A DNA stretch of 38,647 nt from Paracidovorax anthurii. GTDB taxonomy: Bacteria; Pseudomonadota; Gammaproteobacteria; Burkholderiales; Burkholderiaceae_C. How positions within the stretch are numbered: the first letter of the stretch is position 1; each line of letters starts with the position of its first letter. Made by a program: the position numbers and the translations under genes. The stretch lies in NCBI RefSeq assembly GCF_003269065.1, contig NZ_QLTA01000051.1:1-38647 (forward strand), read 5' to 3'. Below the pieces are notes generated by a model. That model saw nothing but the letters and a program-made list of their open reading frames with translations, was not told the DNA's origin and did not search any database. This document shows, piece by piece, positions 1 to 10,735 of this stretch.

Positions 1-456
1 GACAGCTTCGTGCCCCTGGCCAAGCTGGAATCGGAGTGGAAGGGCGAGAAAACCAGGGATTCAGAGCCAAAACCCCTCCATGTCGCCGAGACTGCTGGAG
101 AGTTTGCTACGGAAGATGTAGCAGAACAAAAGCCCAAGGACTTCACCACCTACTACTACCACTGCGACCAGATCGGCGCGCCGCAGGAGTTGACCGACGA
201 GGCTGGCCGCATCGCCTGGGCAGCCAGCCACAAGGTTTGGGAAGAAACACAGGTACTACACGGGCGATGCGACGGTCTTCACGCTGGCAGAACAGCCAAT
301 CGCGCTCGCTGTACCGGGCGACGTCGAGGCCCTCCCTCTAGGCTTCCAGGGGCAACACCTCGACGGAAAGCCGGCCCGTGCGCACCGGAATCAGCATCGA
401 TGCCACGGGAGAGGTCCACGATGCGCTGGGCAGCAAGGCGCTTCTGCAAGCCATGA
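1..456 (+). pseudogene. Rhs-family core fragment, 5' cut by window edge, 3' broken
   Basis: The frame is open from base 1 and reads through a typical Rhs/YD-repeat core ending: SFVPLAKLE, then YYYHCDQIGAPQELTDE, GRIAWAASHKVW. Rhs proteins are large secreted or surface toxins whose conserved core is followed by a variable C-terminal toxin tip. In intact relatives the core continues with a Gly-Glu stretch and an RFQGQ-x-x-D segment. Here that continuity is lost after about base 246: the rest of the frame, up to TGA at 454-456, is Arg/Cys/Pro-rich and looks like an out-of-frame reading. I therefore call it a truncated or orphan core. The upstream part lies outside the window, so I cannot say whether a full Rhs gene precedes it. 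Confidence 0.75.
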
Positions 457-554
457 AAAACCGACATGGCGAATTACCGCATCGCTCTCACTGGCATCCA
501 TACAATCTATCGGGATGCGACAGATATTACAAATCACTTCGCCTGGATTCATGA
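248..554 (+). pseudogene. Out-of-frame remnant downstream of the Rhs core (degenerate tip or neighbouring gene)
   Basis: Two other plus frames carry protein-like sequence after the Rhs core breaks. Frame 2 from about 248 to 356 reads YYTGDATVFTLAEQP, then GDVEALPLGFQGQHLDGK. The latter resembles the GFQGQ-x-x-D segment expected in an Rhs core. Frame 3 from about 357 to the TGA at 552-554 reads GISIDATGEVHDALGSKALL, then KNRHGELPHRSHWHPY and DRYYKSLRLDS. The stepwise change from frame 1 to 2 to 3 suggests at least two small indels, or a junction of two fragments. A GTG at 378 could start a 58-residue product, but I see no ribosome site. I do not recognise the family of the last segment; an Rhs tip or immunity protein would fit the place but is inference. 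Confidence 0.4.
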
Positions 555-655
555 AACGCCCGAGAATCATTCCATACCCCACCCCATGGGCTGGCACTCA
601 TGATAATCAGAACCCCATTCCCAGAAATAATATCCAAATACCTTGATTCATTCCC

Positions 656-680
656 AACCATATATTCCATGGTTTTTTTT
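656..680 (+). terminator. Weak hairpin plus T-tract after the Rhs remnant
   Basis: AACCAT (656-661) and ATGGTT (669-674) pair across a 7-base loop and run into an uninterrupted T8 (673-680). It lies in a visibly AT-richer spacer (about 555-749) between the Rhs remnant and the next gene, where I see nothing else. The stem has only six pairs, so its strength is doubtful. Confidence 0.35.
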
Positions 681-749
681 CCGAGTCACCTGCATTCCAC
701 AGCACCGCCCATTGATTGCCCCATGGCGCCACAAGAGGAATCAATCCGT

Positions 750-2231
750 ATGAAGCGTCTTATCGCCATCAGCCTTTTTATGTGGTGTGCCCTGAGCGCC
801 ACCGCCGGCATGCCGGAGCCCGCTGCGCTCGATGCCAGGCGTTGCGACAGCCGGCTTGAAAGCACCATGGTGTGCTACCGGGATGCGGTTGAACGGCAGC
901 CCCTGGTCTACGAGCAGACAGGTACCGCGACGATAGCGGGCGTCGAGCGCCGCAGTTACCGGATGACGTCCCAGAACTGGTCCCCGGAGCAGCTCGTGAC
1001 GCCAGCGGCATGGCAGCACACCGTCGCCATCTACGTGCCGGAGAATCCCCTGCCTCGGCGAGCGCTGTTGATTTCGACCAATGGAACACGCCTGCCCCTG
1101 GACGGCCCCGCGTTGCCCGACAGTGAGTTGTCGCCCGAAAGCGTGGCGGCGATTGCGTCGCGCACCCGCACGGTGGTCATCGTCCTGAACGACATTCCCA
1201 ATCAGTACCTCACGTACACCGATGATGGAAAGGCGCGCCGCGAGGATGACAGCGTGGCCCATACATGGGCCCTTTTCCTGCAGTCGCCCGGCCGGCGCGA
1301 GGCATTGCCCTTGCATGTCCCGATGGCGGCCGCGCTCTCGCGCGCCATGACGCTGGCCGAACGCGAGCTGGCGTCGCTGAATATCCACCGCTTCATTCTC
1401 GCCGGAGCCTCCAAGCGGGGTTGGGCGAGTTGGCACGCACTGGTTGCCGACCCGCGCGTGGATGCGGTGGTGCCTTTCGTCATCGATATCCTGGACATGC
1501 AGAACGTGCTGGCGCACATCTATCGCACATACGGCCAGAATTGGCCGAGGGCACTGAATGCCTACTATGGCGAAGGCGTCCTGGAGAAAATCGAGACCCC
1601 GGAATTCTCGATGCTTGCACAGATTCAGGATCCGCTGAATCAGCTCGGCACGTCCCGGCACGAACGCCTCCAGGTGCCGAAATACATCGTCAATGCCAGC
1701 GGTGACGATTTCTTCGTTCCAGACGGCTCCCACTTCTATTACGGGAAACTTCCGGGCATCAAGTCCCTGCGCATGGTGCCGAACTCCTCGCACTACGATA
1801 TCCGTTCCGTGGCCGGCGATTCCCTCATTACCTTCGTGAATCGCCTGCAGGGCGGCCAGGCATTGCCTGAAATGCACGATTGGCTGCGCAACGAGAACGG
1901 GCACACCAGTATCAGGCTCTGGTCTTCCGAGCGGCCTTCGCGCGTTCTGCTGTGGAGTGCGACGAATCCGGTCGCGCGCGATTTCCGGTATGCCTGCGGC
2001 ATCCGATATTCCTCGATGCCGGTTCCGTTGGGCGATTCCTCGGTGATGCAGGTCGCGGTGCAGGTGCCGACGGTTGGCTGGACCGCCTATTTTGTCGAGG
2101 CGACCTACGCGGATGGCTATGTCGCCACCAGCCAGGCCTACGTGCTGGGCGAGCAGGGCTATCCCAGCCATGCCCCTCCCGGGGATCAGGCGCGTTGCAC
2201 CACGCTCGCGGGCAGGGGACTGGGGCACTGA
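750..2231 (+). CDS. PhoPQ-activated pathogenicity-related (PqaA-type) secreted protein
   Basis: This 493-residue protein matches the PhoPQ-activated/PqaA family (alpha/beta-hydrolase fold, biochemical role poorly defined). The ATG at 750 is preferred over an in-frame ATG at 600: it follows AAGAGGA at 733-739 and opens a clean signal peptide (MKRLIAISLFMWCALSATA, cleavage near residue 19), so export is expected. The family's nucleophile-like motif GASKRGW is present with Ser221. Further along are NASGDDFFVPD (Asp319/320/325) and NSSHYD (His348), plausible acid and base of a triad. The region around residues 230-270 (VDAVVPFVIDILD, then IYRTYGQNWP) is typical of the family. It stands alone between a decayed Rhs fragment and a convergent globin gene. 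The name comes from Salmonella; no PhoPQ control can be read here. Confidence 0.85.
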   Translation: MKRLIAISLFMWCALSATAGMPEPAALDARRCDSRLESTMVCYRDAVERQPLVYEQTGTATIAGVERRSYRMTSQNWSPEQLVTPAAWQHTVAIYVPENPLPRRALLISTNGTRLPLDGPALPDSELSPESVAAIASRTRTVVIVLNDIPNQYLTYTDDGKARREDDSVAHTWALFLQSPGRREALPLHVPMAAALSRAMTLAERELASLNIHRFILAGASKRGWASWHALVADPRVDAVVPFVIDILDMQNVLAHIYRTYGQNWPRALNAYYGEGVLEKIETPEFSMLAQIQDPLNQLGTSRHERLQVPKYIVNASGDDFFVPDGSHFYYGKLPGIKSLRMVPNSSHYDIRSVAGDSLITFVNRLQGGQALPEMHDWLRNENGHTSIRLWSSERPSRVLLWSATNPVARDFRYACGIRYSSMPVPLGDSSVMQVAVQVPTVGWTAYFVEATYADGYVATSQAYVLGEQGYPSHAPPGDQARCTTLAGRGLGH

Positions 2232-2252
2232 AGACCCACGCCCCGGTCTTCA
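2229..2252 (+). terminator. Hairpin overlapping the stop codon of the PqaA-type gene
   Basis: TGAAGACC (2229-2236) and GGTCTTCA (2245-2252) form a perfect 8-bp stem around CACGCCCC; the stem begins with the stop codon itself. There is no T-tract, so it may be a weak or bidirectional barrier between convergent genes. Confidence 0.35.
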
Positions 2253-2319
2253 ACCACTGAGGGACACGGGCCGGGCCGGCACGCAGGCAGTCGAGCAGTC
2301 GGGCGCGCCGCTCGCCTCC

Positions 2320-2727
2320 TCACCCGCCCCGGTTCCGCATCCAGTCCGCCGTCCCCATGAAGCTCTCCCGCAGCCGCGCCCGCAGCGCTTCAGGCACGGC
2401 GGTTTCGCCCATCGCCTGGTCCATGCAGGCCACCCACTGGTCGCGCTCCTTGATGCCGATCGAGAAGGGCATGTGGCGCATGCGCAGGCGCGGGTGGCCG
2501 AAGCGCTCGATGTAGTGGTCGGGGCCGCCGAGCCAGCCGCAAAGGAACCAGAAGAGCTTGTCGCGCGCCTCCTCCAGGGTGGTGCCGTGGGCGGCGCGCA
2601 GTTCCGTATAGGCGGGCTCCAGATCCATGAGGTCGTAGAAGCGGTCCACCAGCGCGCGCACGGCGGGCTCGCCGCCGATCCACGCGAAGGCAGTGGTGGC
2701 CTCGGGGGGCGTCTGTTCAGAAGTCAT
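2320..2727 (-). CDS. Group II truncated haemoglobin
   Basis: This 135-residue protein belongs to the group II (TrHbO/YjbI-like) 2-on-2 globins, small haem proteins usually linked to oxygen, NO or redox chemistry. Diagnostic residues are visible: the B9-B10 Phe-Tyr pair (F30-Y31), the GG-x-DHYIERFGHPRLRMRH block ending in the proximal F8 histidine (His85), and the group II G8 tryptophan (Trp98) in RDQWVACM. Family size is normal. The ATG at 2727 is preceded by a pyrimidine-rich stretch without a recognisable ribosome site, unlike neighbouring genes, so initiation may be leaderless or weak. It lies 133 bp beyond a permease gene of the same strand, with a possible terminator between, so a separate promoter is likely. 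Confidence 0.9.
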   Translation of the reverse strand: MTSEQTPPEATTAFAWIGGEPAVRALVDRFYDLMDLEPAYTELRAAHGTTLEEARDKLFWFLCGWLGGPDHYIERFGHPRLRMRHMPFSIGIKERDQWVACMDQAMGETAVPEALRARLRESFMGTADWMRNRGG

Positions 2728-2781
2728 GGAGGGAGAGGAAATAGGTTCTGGGTGCCCCCGCAGGGCGCACCCGGTTCTTGG

Positions 2782-2835
2782 AAAAAAGCAGGCGGCCGGG
2801 AATCATCCCCGCGCACGGCAAGGCCTTGCGCGGGG
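2782..2835 (-). terminator. Terminator-like hairpin after the YbbP-type permease gene
   Basis: Downstream of the permease stop on the minus strand, CCCCGCGCA and TGCGCGGGG form a perfect 9-bp stem (2807-2815 with 2827-2835). About 20 bases further on comes a run of six T (A6 at 2782-2787 on the plus strand). The gap between stem and T-run makes this a moderate candidate; overlapping GGCCGG pairings could close the distance. Confidence 0.4.
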
Positions 2836-2860
2836 CGGCGCAGGCCCTGCCCGGCCACCA

Positions 2861-5380
2861 TCACTCCGCCGACCGGCGCAGCGTCTCCACCACGGGGCGG
2901 CGCAGCACCTCGCGCAGGCCCCACCAGCCGGCGGCCAGGGCCAGCACGGCGCCCGCGAGGGCGCCGGCCAGGGGCACCCAGGGCGTGGCCGTCCACTGGA
3001 AGTCGAAGACGTAGCGGGCCAGGGCCCAGCCCACGGCAACCGCCACGACGCTGGCCAGGAAACCCGCGAGCAGGCCGATGCCCGCCAGCTCGGCGCGCTG
3101 CACCTGCCGCAGCAGGCTGGCGCGGGCCCCCACGGCGCGCATGATGGCGAATTCGCGCGCGCGCTCCTCGCGCGTGGCGGTGACGGCCGCGAAGAGCACG
3201 ACGAGGCCGGCCGCGAGCGTGAAGCCGAAGAGGAACTCAACGGCGCGGATCACCTGCCCCAGCACGCGCTGCACCTGGGCCAGGGTGGCGCCCATGTCCA
3301 CGTTGGTGATGTTGGGGAAGGCGCGCACGAGGGCGTTGTCGAAGCCTGGCGCATCGGGCGCCCGGTAGGCCGCCAGGTAGGTGACGGGCAGCTCGGGCGG
3401 CATCTGCGCGGTGGTGTACATGACGAAGAAGTTGGCGCGCAGCGAGCTCCAGTCCACCTTGCGCAGGCTGGTGACGCGCGCCTCGCTCATGACGCCGCCG
3501 ATGTCGAAGCGCAGCATGTCGCCCAGCTTCAGGCCCAGGGTTTCGGCGATGCCGTCCTCCACGCTGATCTCGCCGGCGGCGCCTTCGGTCCAGCGGCCGG
3601 CCACGAAGGTGTTGTGGCCCGGCGCCTGCGCGGCGTTGGAGAGGTTGAATTCGCGGTCCACGAGGCGCCGGGCGCGGTCGTCGGCGTAGTCCTGCGGGCC
3701 CACTTCGCGGCCGTTGATGGCCACGAGCCGGCCGCGGATCATGGGGAACCAGTCGTAGCGCTGCACGCCCGCATCGCGCAGCGCACCCTGGAAGGCGCTC
3801 GCCTGGTCGGGCATGACGTTGATGACGAAGCGGTTGGGTGCATCGGCCGGGGTAGCGCGCTGCCAGCTCTCGATAAGGTCGGTGCGCAGCAGCACGAGCA
3901 GCACCAGGGCCAGCAGGCCCACGGCAAGGCTGCTGACCTGCACCACGGCATAGACGGGCCGTGCGGAGATCTGCCGCGTGGCCAGCACCAGCCAGCGCGG
4001 CGCGGTGGCTTCGTTGACGCTGGCGCGCAGCACCTTCACGGCCAGCCAGCTCAGCAGCGCGAAGAGCGCCACGGCGCCCGCGAAGCCGCCCACGGCGATC
4101 AGACCCAGCTTGCGGTCGCTGCTCACGGCCAGCAGCAGCGCGGCGAAGCCCGCGATGCCCACGCCCAGCACGGCCAGCGACGCCGGCTTGAGCGCGCCCA
4201 GGTCGCGGCGGATCACGCGCAGCGGCGGCACCTGGGCCAATTGCAGCACCGGCGGCAGGCCGAAGGCGCACATCAGCGTGAGGCCCATGCCGAAGCCGAA
4301 GGCCACGGGCCACAGGCTGGGCGCGGGCAGGGTCGATTCCACGAGGCCCGCGAGCAACAGCACGAAGACGTGGTGCACCGCGTAGCCCAGGGCCACGCCC
4401 ACCGCGCTGGCGAACAGGCCGACGAGCGTGAACTCCACCACGTAGCCACCGGCGATGCCGCGCTGGCTCTGGCCCAGCACGCGCAGCAGGGCGGCGGCGT
4501 CGAGGTGGTCGTTGGCGAAGCCGCGCGCGGCCAGGGCCACCGCCACGGCCGAGAGCAGCGCGGCCAGCAAGGCCACGAGGCTGAGGAATTTCTGGGCGCG
4601 GTCGAGCGTCTGGCGCATCTCGGGCCGGCCGCTGTCGAGCGATTCCACGCGCACGCCGTGGATGCCGGGCTCCTCGGCCGCGCGGGCGGCCCAGGCGGCG
4701 AATTCCTTGACGGCGGGCGGCTCGCCGGCCACGGCGAAGCGGTAGGTGAGGCGGCTGGCGGGCTGCACGAGGCCGGTGGCGGGCAGGTCCTGCGCGTTGA
4801 CCATGGCGCGCGGCGCGAAGCTCATGAAGCCGCCGCCCCGGTCGGGCTCGATGGCGATGGTGCGCGCGATGCGCAGCTGCGCGTCGCCCAGCAGCAGCGC
4901 ATCGCCCAGCTTCAGCCCCAGAGCCTCCAGCAGCGGCGGGTCCACCCAGACGTCGCCGCGCGCCGGGATGTCGCGCGTGGGGGCGGCAGGCCCCGGGCCA
5001 TCGGCGGTCTGCAGGCTGCCGCGCAGCGGGTAGCCCGGCTCCACGCTTTTCAGGGCCACCAGGCGGCTGGCCCCGCCCTGCGCGTCGCTCGCGCGGCCCA
5101 TGGTGGGAAAGCCCAGCGTGGTCACGCCGCGCAGGCCCAGGGCGCGGGCCTTGTCCGCGAAGGGCGCGGGTGTGGGCTGGTCGCTGGCGATCACCACGTC
5201 GCCGCCCAGCAGTTGCAGCGCGTCGCGCTCCAGGCCGCCCTGCAGGCGGTCGGCAAAGAAGCCCACGGAAGTGAGGGCCGCGACGGCCAGCGCCACGGCG
5301 ACGATGAGCAGGCGCAGCCCGCCCGCGCGCAGGTCGCGCCAGAGGGTGCGCCAGCCCAGTTGGAAGAAGGTCGGCATCAT
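2861..5380 (-). CDS. FtsX/YbbP-type ABC transporter permease
   Basis: This 839-residue inner-membrane permease has the MacB/LolE/FtsX architecture. An N-terminal helix (LLIVAVALAVAALTSVGFFA, about residues 24-43) is followed by a periplasmic domain (DRLQGG, then LLGGDVVIASDQP, as in YbbP). Multiple helices lie near residues 265-520, with a second periplasmic domain about 520-715. A C-terminal FtsX bundle begins around residue 720 with the signature REFAIMRAVGA. Its length matches YbbP, which usually pairs with the ATPase YbbA to act on lipids or lipoproteins. No ATPase gene is next to it: upstream on the same strand is fdhD behind a good terminator, downstream is a globin. The partner must be encoded elsewhere. 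Tandem ATG codons (5380 and 5377) leave the start ambiguous by one residue. Confidence 0.85.
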   Translation of the reverse strand: MMPTFFQLGWRTLWRDLRAGGLRLLIVAVALAVAALTSVGFFADRLQGGLERDALQLLGGDVVIASDQPTPAPFADKARALGLRGVTTLGFPTMGRASDAQGGASRLVALKSVEPGYPLRGSLQTADGPGPAAPTRDIPARGDVWVDPPLLEALGLKLGDALLLGDAQLRIARTIAIEPDRGGGFMSFAPRAMVNAQDLPATGLVQPASRLTYRFAVAGEPPAVKEFAAWAARAAEEPGIHGVRVESLDSGRPEMRQTLDRAQKFLSLVALLAALLSAVAVALAARGFANDHLDAAALLRVLGQSQRGIAGGYVVEFTLVGLFASAVGVALGYAVHHVFVLLLAGLVESTLPAPSLWPVAFGFGMGLTLMCAFGLPPVLQLAQVPPLRVIRRDLGALKPASLAVLGVGIAGFAALLLAVSSDRKLGLIAVGGFAGAVALFALLSWLAVKVLRASVNEATAPRWLVLATRQISARPVYAVVQVSSLAVGLLALVLLVLLRTDLIESWQRATPADAPNRFVINVMPDQASAFQGALRDAGVQRYDWFPMIRGRLVAINGREVGPQDYADDRARRLVDREFNLSNAAQAPGHNTFVAGRWTEGAAGEISVEDGIAETLGLKLGDMLRFDIGGVMSEARVTSLRKVDWSSLRANFFVMYTTAQMPPELPVTYLAAYRAPDAPGFDNALVRAFPNITNVDMGATLAQVQRVLGQVIRAVEFLFGFTLAAGLVVLFAAVTATREERAREFAIMRAVGARASLLRQVQRAELAGIGLLAGFLASVVAVAVGWALARYVFDFQWTATPWVPLAGALAGAVLALAAGWWGLREVLRRPVVETLRRSAE

Positions 5381-5398
5381 GGGCGGCTACCTTAGCGC

Positions 5399-5428
5399 AA
5401 AAGCCCCGCCCCTCCGGCGGCGCGGGGC
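5399..5428 (-). terminator. Rho-independent terminator downstream of fdhD
   Basis: Read on the minus strand, GCCCCGC (5422-5428) and GCGGGGC (5403-5409) form a perfect 7-bp GC stem around a 12-base loop. TTTT (5399-5402) follows directly. It lies between the fdhD stop (5460) and the permease start (5380), so the formate group should end here. Confidence 0.7.
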
Positions 5429-5459
5429 ACCGGGCGAATGCCGCCCCGCCCCAGCCTGC

Positions 5460-6656
5460 CTAGCGTGCTACTGCGCCGCCGGTATAGAGCACGGCGCGCG
5501 GGGGCCGGCACAGCCCCCAGAGCACGATGCCCGCCTGCACCGCGAGATCCACGGCCAGCGAGGTCGGCGCGGAGACGGTGGCCAGCAGGGGGATGTCCAT
5601 GCGCGCGCACTTGCGCACCAGCTCGTAGCTGGCGCGGCTCGACATCACCACGAAGCCGCCCTCGCCCAGGCGCCCCTGCGCGGCCAGGCGGCCGATGAGC
5701 TTGTCGAGCGCGTTGTGGCGGCCCACATCCTCCAGCAGGTCGGTAAGCTCGCCCTCCGGGGTGGCCCAGGCCGCGGCATGCAGCGCGCCGGCGGCCGCGT
5801 TGAACACCTGCAGCGGGGGCATGGCGGCCACGGCGCGCGACACCCCTGCCGCCGGCAGCGCCGCCACCCAGGGCCGCTGCGTGACGCGCTCGGGCACGAG
5901 GTCAAGTGCCTGCAGGCTGTCGATACCGCACAGCCCGCAGCCGGTGCGGCCGGCAAGCGCCCGGCGCCGCTCCTTCAGGCGCGCGAAGCAGCGCGGGGCG
6001 ATGTCCAGGCGCACCTCGCAGGCCGCTTCCCAGCCGGCCTCCGCGCCGCCGCGGGCCAGCACCTCGATGTCGCGGCAGTCCGCGGGGGTATCGATCAGGC
6101 CCTCGCTGAGCGCGAAGCCCAGGGCGAATTCGTGCAGGTCGGAGGGCGTGGCCATCATCACCGCGTGGGAGAGGCCGTTGAACACCAGGGCCACGGGCAC
6201 CTCGGCGGCCACGGCATCGTCCTGCCAGGGCGGCGGCTGCGGGCCCGTGGAGGCCGGCGCGCCGGCGGGCGCCATGTGCCGCTGCACCGCGCGCGCCACC
6301 ACGGGGCCGGGCAGCGCGGCCTCCCCGCTCCCACCTTCGTCCTCACCGGGCATGAGGCAGGCAGCGGCCGGCCCGGGAGCGGCCTCCTCAGGGCCTGCAC
6401 CGGATGCCGCCAGGGACCGGCCGGCATCAGTGAGCCAGGCCAGCCAGCGGTCGCCGTCCTGCGCCACGCGCACCCAGCCGGGGCCCGCCTGCCCGCCCAC
6501 CACGGCATCGCTCAGCAGGTGCAGGCGCCGCAGCACCACGCTGCCGGACAGCCCGAGCCGCTTGGCGAGCCGGGGCATGGACACGCCCTGCGGCGCGTCC
6601 CACTCCGCCAGGGCCGAAAGCAGCGCGGCGGTGAGGTCGTCGTCGGTATCCGCCAC
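5460..6656 (-). CDS. fdhD: FdhD sulfurtransferase with an N-terminal winged-helix domain
   Basis: FdhD passes sulfur from a cysteine desulfurase to the molybdenum cofactor so that formate dehydrogenase becomes active. The FdhD part spans about residues 145-398: FALGFALSEGLI, the catalytic pair in RTGCGLCGID (Cys240, Cys243), EDVGRHNALDKLIG and VMSSRASYELVRK. It is preceded in the same uninterrupted frame by about 85 residues resembling a winged helix (ALLSALAEWDAPQGVSMPRL, then LGLSGSVVLRRLHLL, a wing GWVRVAQDGDRWLAWLTDAG) and a Gly/Ala/Pro-rich linker. The GTG at 6656 starts the whole fusion 398 residues long, just 8 bp after the fdhF-like stop. Internal ATGs at 6353 or 6275 would give a normal-sized FdhD of 297 or 271 residues, so two products are possible. 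Confidence 0.85.
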   Translation of the reverse strand: MADTDDDLTAALLSALAEWDAPQGVSMPRLAKRLGLSGSVVLRRLHLLSDAVVGGQAGPGWVRVAQDGDRWLAWLTDAGRSLAASGAGPEEAAPGPAAACLMPGEDEGGSGEAALPGPVVARAVQRHMAPAGAPASTGPQPPPWQDDAVAAEVPVALVFNGLSHAVMMATPSDLHEFALGFALSEGLIDTPADCRDIEVLARGGAEAGWEAACEVRLDIAPRCFARLKERRRALAGRTGCGLCGIDSLQALDLVPERVTQRPWVAALPAAGVSRAVAAMPPLQVFNAAAGALHAAAWATPEGELTDLLEDVGRHNALDKLIGRLAAQGRLGEGGFVVMSSRASYELVRKCARMDIPLLATVSAPTSLAVDLAVQAGIVLWGLCRPPRAVLYTGGAVAR

Positions 6657-6664
6657 GGCGCCGG

Positions 6665-9022
<2,358 letters not shown>

Positions 9023-9194
9023 CGTGGTCTCCTTGGACGAAAGCATGGCGGGCGCGCATGCCGCGCCACGCCGGCGCACGGGGCCCGAAGGCTACGCCGT
9101 TGCATTGGCCCTTGCGGGCACCGGGGTTATGGCGGGGCGCGATGCGGGCATGGCGGCGGTCCGGGCGGGGGGTGTCGGTTTCCTGTGCCGCGGG

Positions 9195-10724
9195 CTATGC
9201 GGCGGTCTTGAATTTCGCGGTCGCATCGGCAAGGCCTGCGGCCTGCTCGCGCATGCGCAGCGCCGCCGCGGCGGCCTCTTCCACCAGCGCGGCGTTCTGC
9301 TGCGTCATCTGCTCGATGCGGCCCACGCTCTGGTGGATACCTTCGATGCCGCTGCTCTGCTGGCCGCTGGCGGTGGCGATGCCCGCGATGAGGTGGGTGA
9401 CCTCGGCGATCGATCCCGAGATCCCCTGCATGGAGGCCCGCGCGTTCTCGACCAGCCCGCCGCCGGCGTCCACCCGCTCGACGGAGGCCGCGATCAGGGT
9501 GCGGATCTCGCGCGCCGCGCCCGAGGAGCGCTGCGCCAGCGCCCGCACCTCCGACGCCACGACCGCGAAGCCGCGCCCCTGCTCGCCCGCGCGCGCGGCC
9601 TCCACGGCCGCGTTGAGCGCCAGGATGTTGGTCTGGAACGCGATGCTGTCGATGATGCCGATGATGTCGCGGATGCGGTGGGCATCCTCGCGGATTCCGG
9701 TCATGGTGGAGACCACGCGCTCCACCGCCTCGCTGCTGCGCTCCGACGCGCCGGACACGGTACCCATGAGCTGGTTGACCTGCCGGGCGTGTTCGGCGTT
9801 CTGCGCCACGGTGGCCGTGAGCTGCTCCAGGGCCGATGCGGCGGCGTTCACCTCGCCCGCCTGTTGTTCGGTGCGCGTGGCCAGGTCGCCATTGCCCTCG
9901 GCGATCTCGCGCGTCGCCACGCGCAGCCCTTCGGCGCCCTGGCGCACCTGGGTCACCAGCCCCGTGAGGCCGACGCCGATGCCGTTCACGGCCTGCAGCA
10001 TCTGCCCCACCTCGTCGCGCCGGGCCACGTGCATCTGGGTGGTCAGGTCGCCCGCGGCGATGCGCTGGGCCGCGGCACAGCCCTCGGCCACCGGCGCGGT
10101 GATGCCGCGCCACGCCAGCCCGTAGACCAGCGCCGCCACCAGCGGCGGCAGCGCGACGGACACCGCCAGCCAGGCGGCGGGCAGCGGCGGCAGGAGCCAC
10201 CATGCGACGGCGCCCAGGGCGTATTGCGCCGCCACCACGGACAGCGCCAGCCGGGCCGCCGCGCCCAGCGCCGGCATGCCGCTCACGTCCAGCCCCACGT
10301 AGAGCACGCCCACCACCTGCCCGCCGGCATCGCGCACGGGGTCGTAGCGCGTCATGTTCTGGCGGCCGAACACCGTGGCATAGCCGGCATAGGCACGGCC
10401 CGCCACGAGGGCGCGGTAGGCGGGGTGGGAGCGGTCGAGCTGCGTGCCGATGGCGCGCTCGCCGTCCTGCTTGCGCACCGACGTGGCGACGCGCACGAAG
10501 TCCTGGCCCTGGCGCGCGAACACCGTGGCGCGCACGCCGGTCTGCTCGGTGAAGCGGTCGATGGGGCCGAAGTCGCCGTTGAGCACCCGGCCGCCGCAGC
10601 GGAGCCGGGGCGGCTGGCCGCCGGCCTCGGCCGGCTCCAGGCTGAAGGCTCCCGCGTGCTCGTCGGCAAAGCGCCGGGCCGCCGCATCGATGCGCCGGGT
10701 CAGGGAGCCGGGCAGCATGGCCAT
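9195..10724 (-). CDS. Methyl-accepting chemotaxis protein lacking a first membrane helix
   Basis: This 509-residue receptor has a sensor region at about residues 20-150 resembling the Cache_3-Cache_2 type (RVLNGDFGPIDRFTEQTG, then VRVATSV, GERAIGTQLDRSHPAY, MTRYDPVRDAGGQVVGVLYV). Two adjacent hydrophobic helices follow (about 157-178 and 182-204), then a HAMP-like stretch and a complete signalling domain with the tip around 355-395 (SIAFQTNILALNAAVEAARA). Unlike normal receptors, no membrane helix precedes the sensor. Upstream in-frame sequence lies inside the transporter gene and is not hydrophobic, so the absence is real unless there is a frameshift. ATG 10724 lies 11 bp after the transporter stop, indicating co-transcription. 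A ligand linked to the transported acid is inference. Confidence 0.85.
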   Translation of the reverse strand: MAMLPGSLTRRIDAAARRFADEHAGAFSLEPAEAGGQPPRLRCGGRVLNGDFGPIDRFTEQTGVRATVFARQGQDFVRVATSVRKQDGERAIGTQLDRSHPAYRALVAGRAYAGYATVFGRQNMTRYDPVRDAGGQVVGVLYVGLDVSGMPALGAAARLALSVVAAQYALGAVAWWLLPPLPAAWLAVSVALPPLVAALVYGLAWRGITAPVAEGCAAAQRIAAGDLTTQMHVARRDEVGQMLQAVNGIGVGLTGLVTQVRQGAEGLRVATREIAEGNGDLATRTEQQAGEVNAAASALEQLTATVAQNAEHARQVNQLMGTVSGASERSSEAVERVVSTMTGIREDAHRIRDIIGIIDSIAFQTNILALNAAVEAARAGEQGRGFAVVASEVRALAQRSSGAAREIRTLIAASVERVDAGGGLVENARASMQGISGSIAEVTHLIAGIATASGQQSSGIEGIHQSVGRIEQMTQQNAALVEEAAAAALRMREQAAGLADATAKFKTAA

Positions 10725-10735
10725 GCGGGGCGGGC

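Noticed and set aside
600-749. Longer PqaA-type protein starting at ATG 600
   Set aside because: The extra 50 residues are not signal-like, cross a T8 hairpin, and the ATG at 750 has both a ribosome site and a signal peptide.
2693-5395. A 900-residue plus-strand open frame over the permease gene
   Set aside because: Composition is His/Gln/Gly/Ala-rich as expected for an antisense frame in GC-rich DNA; the minus-strand reading has full FtsX-family motifs.
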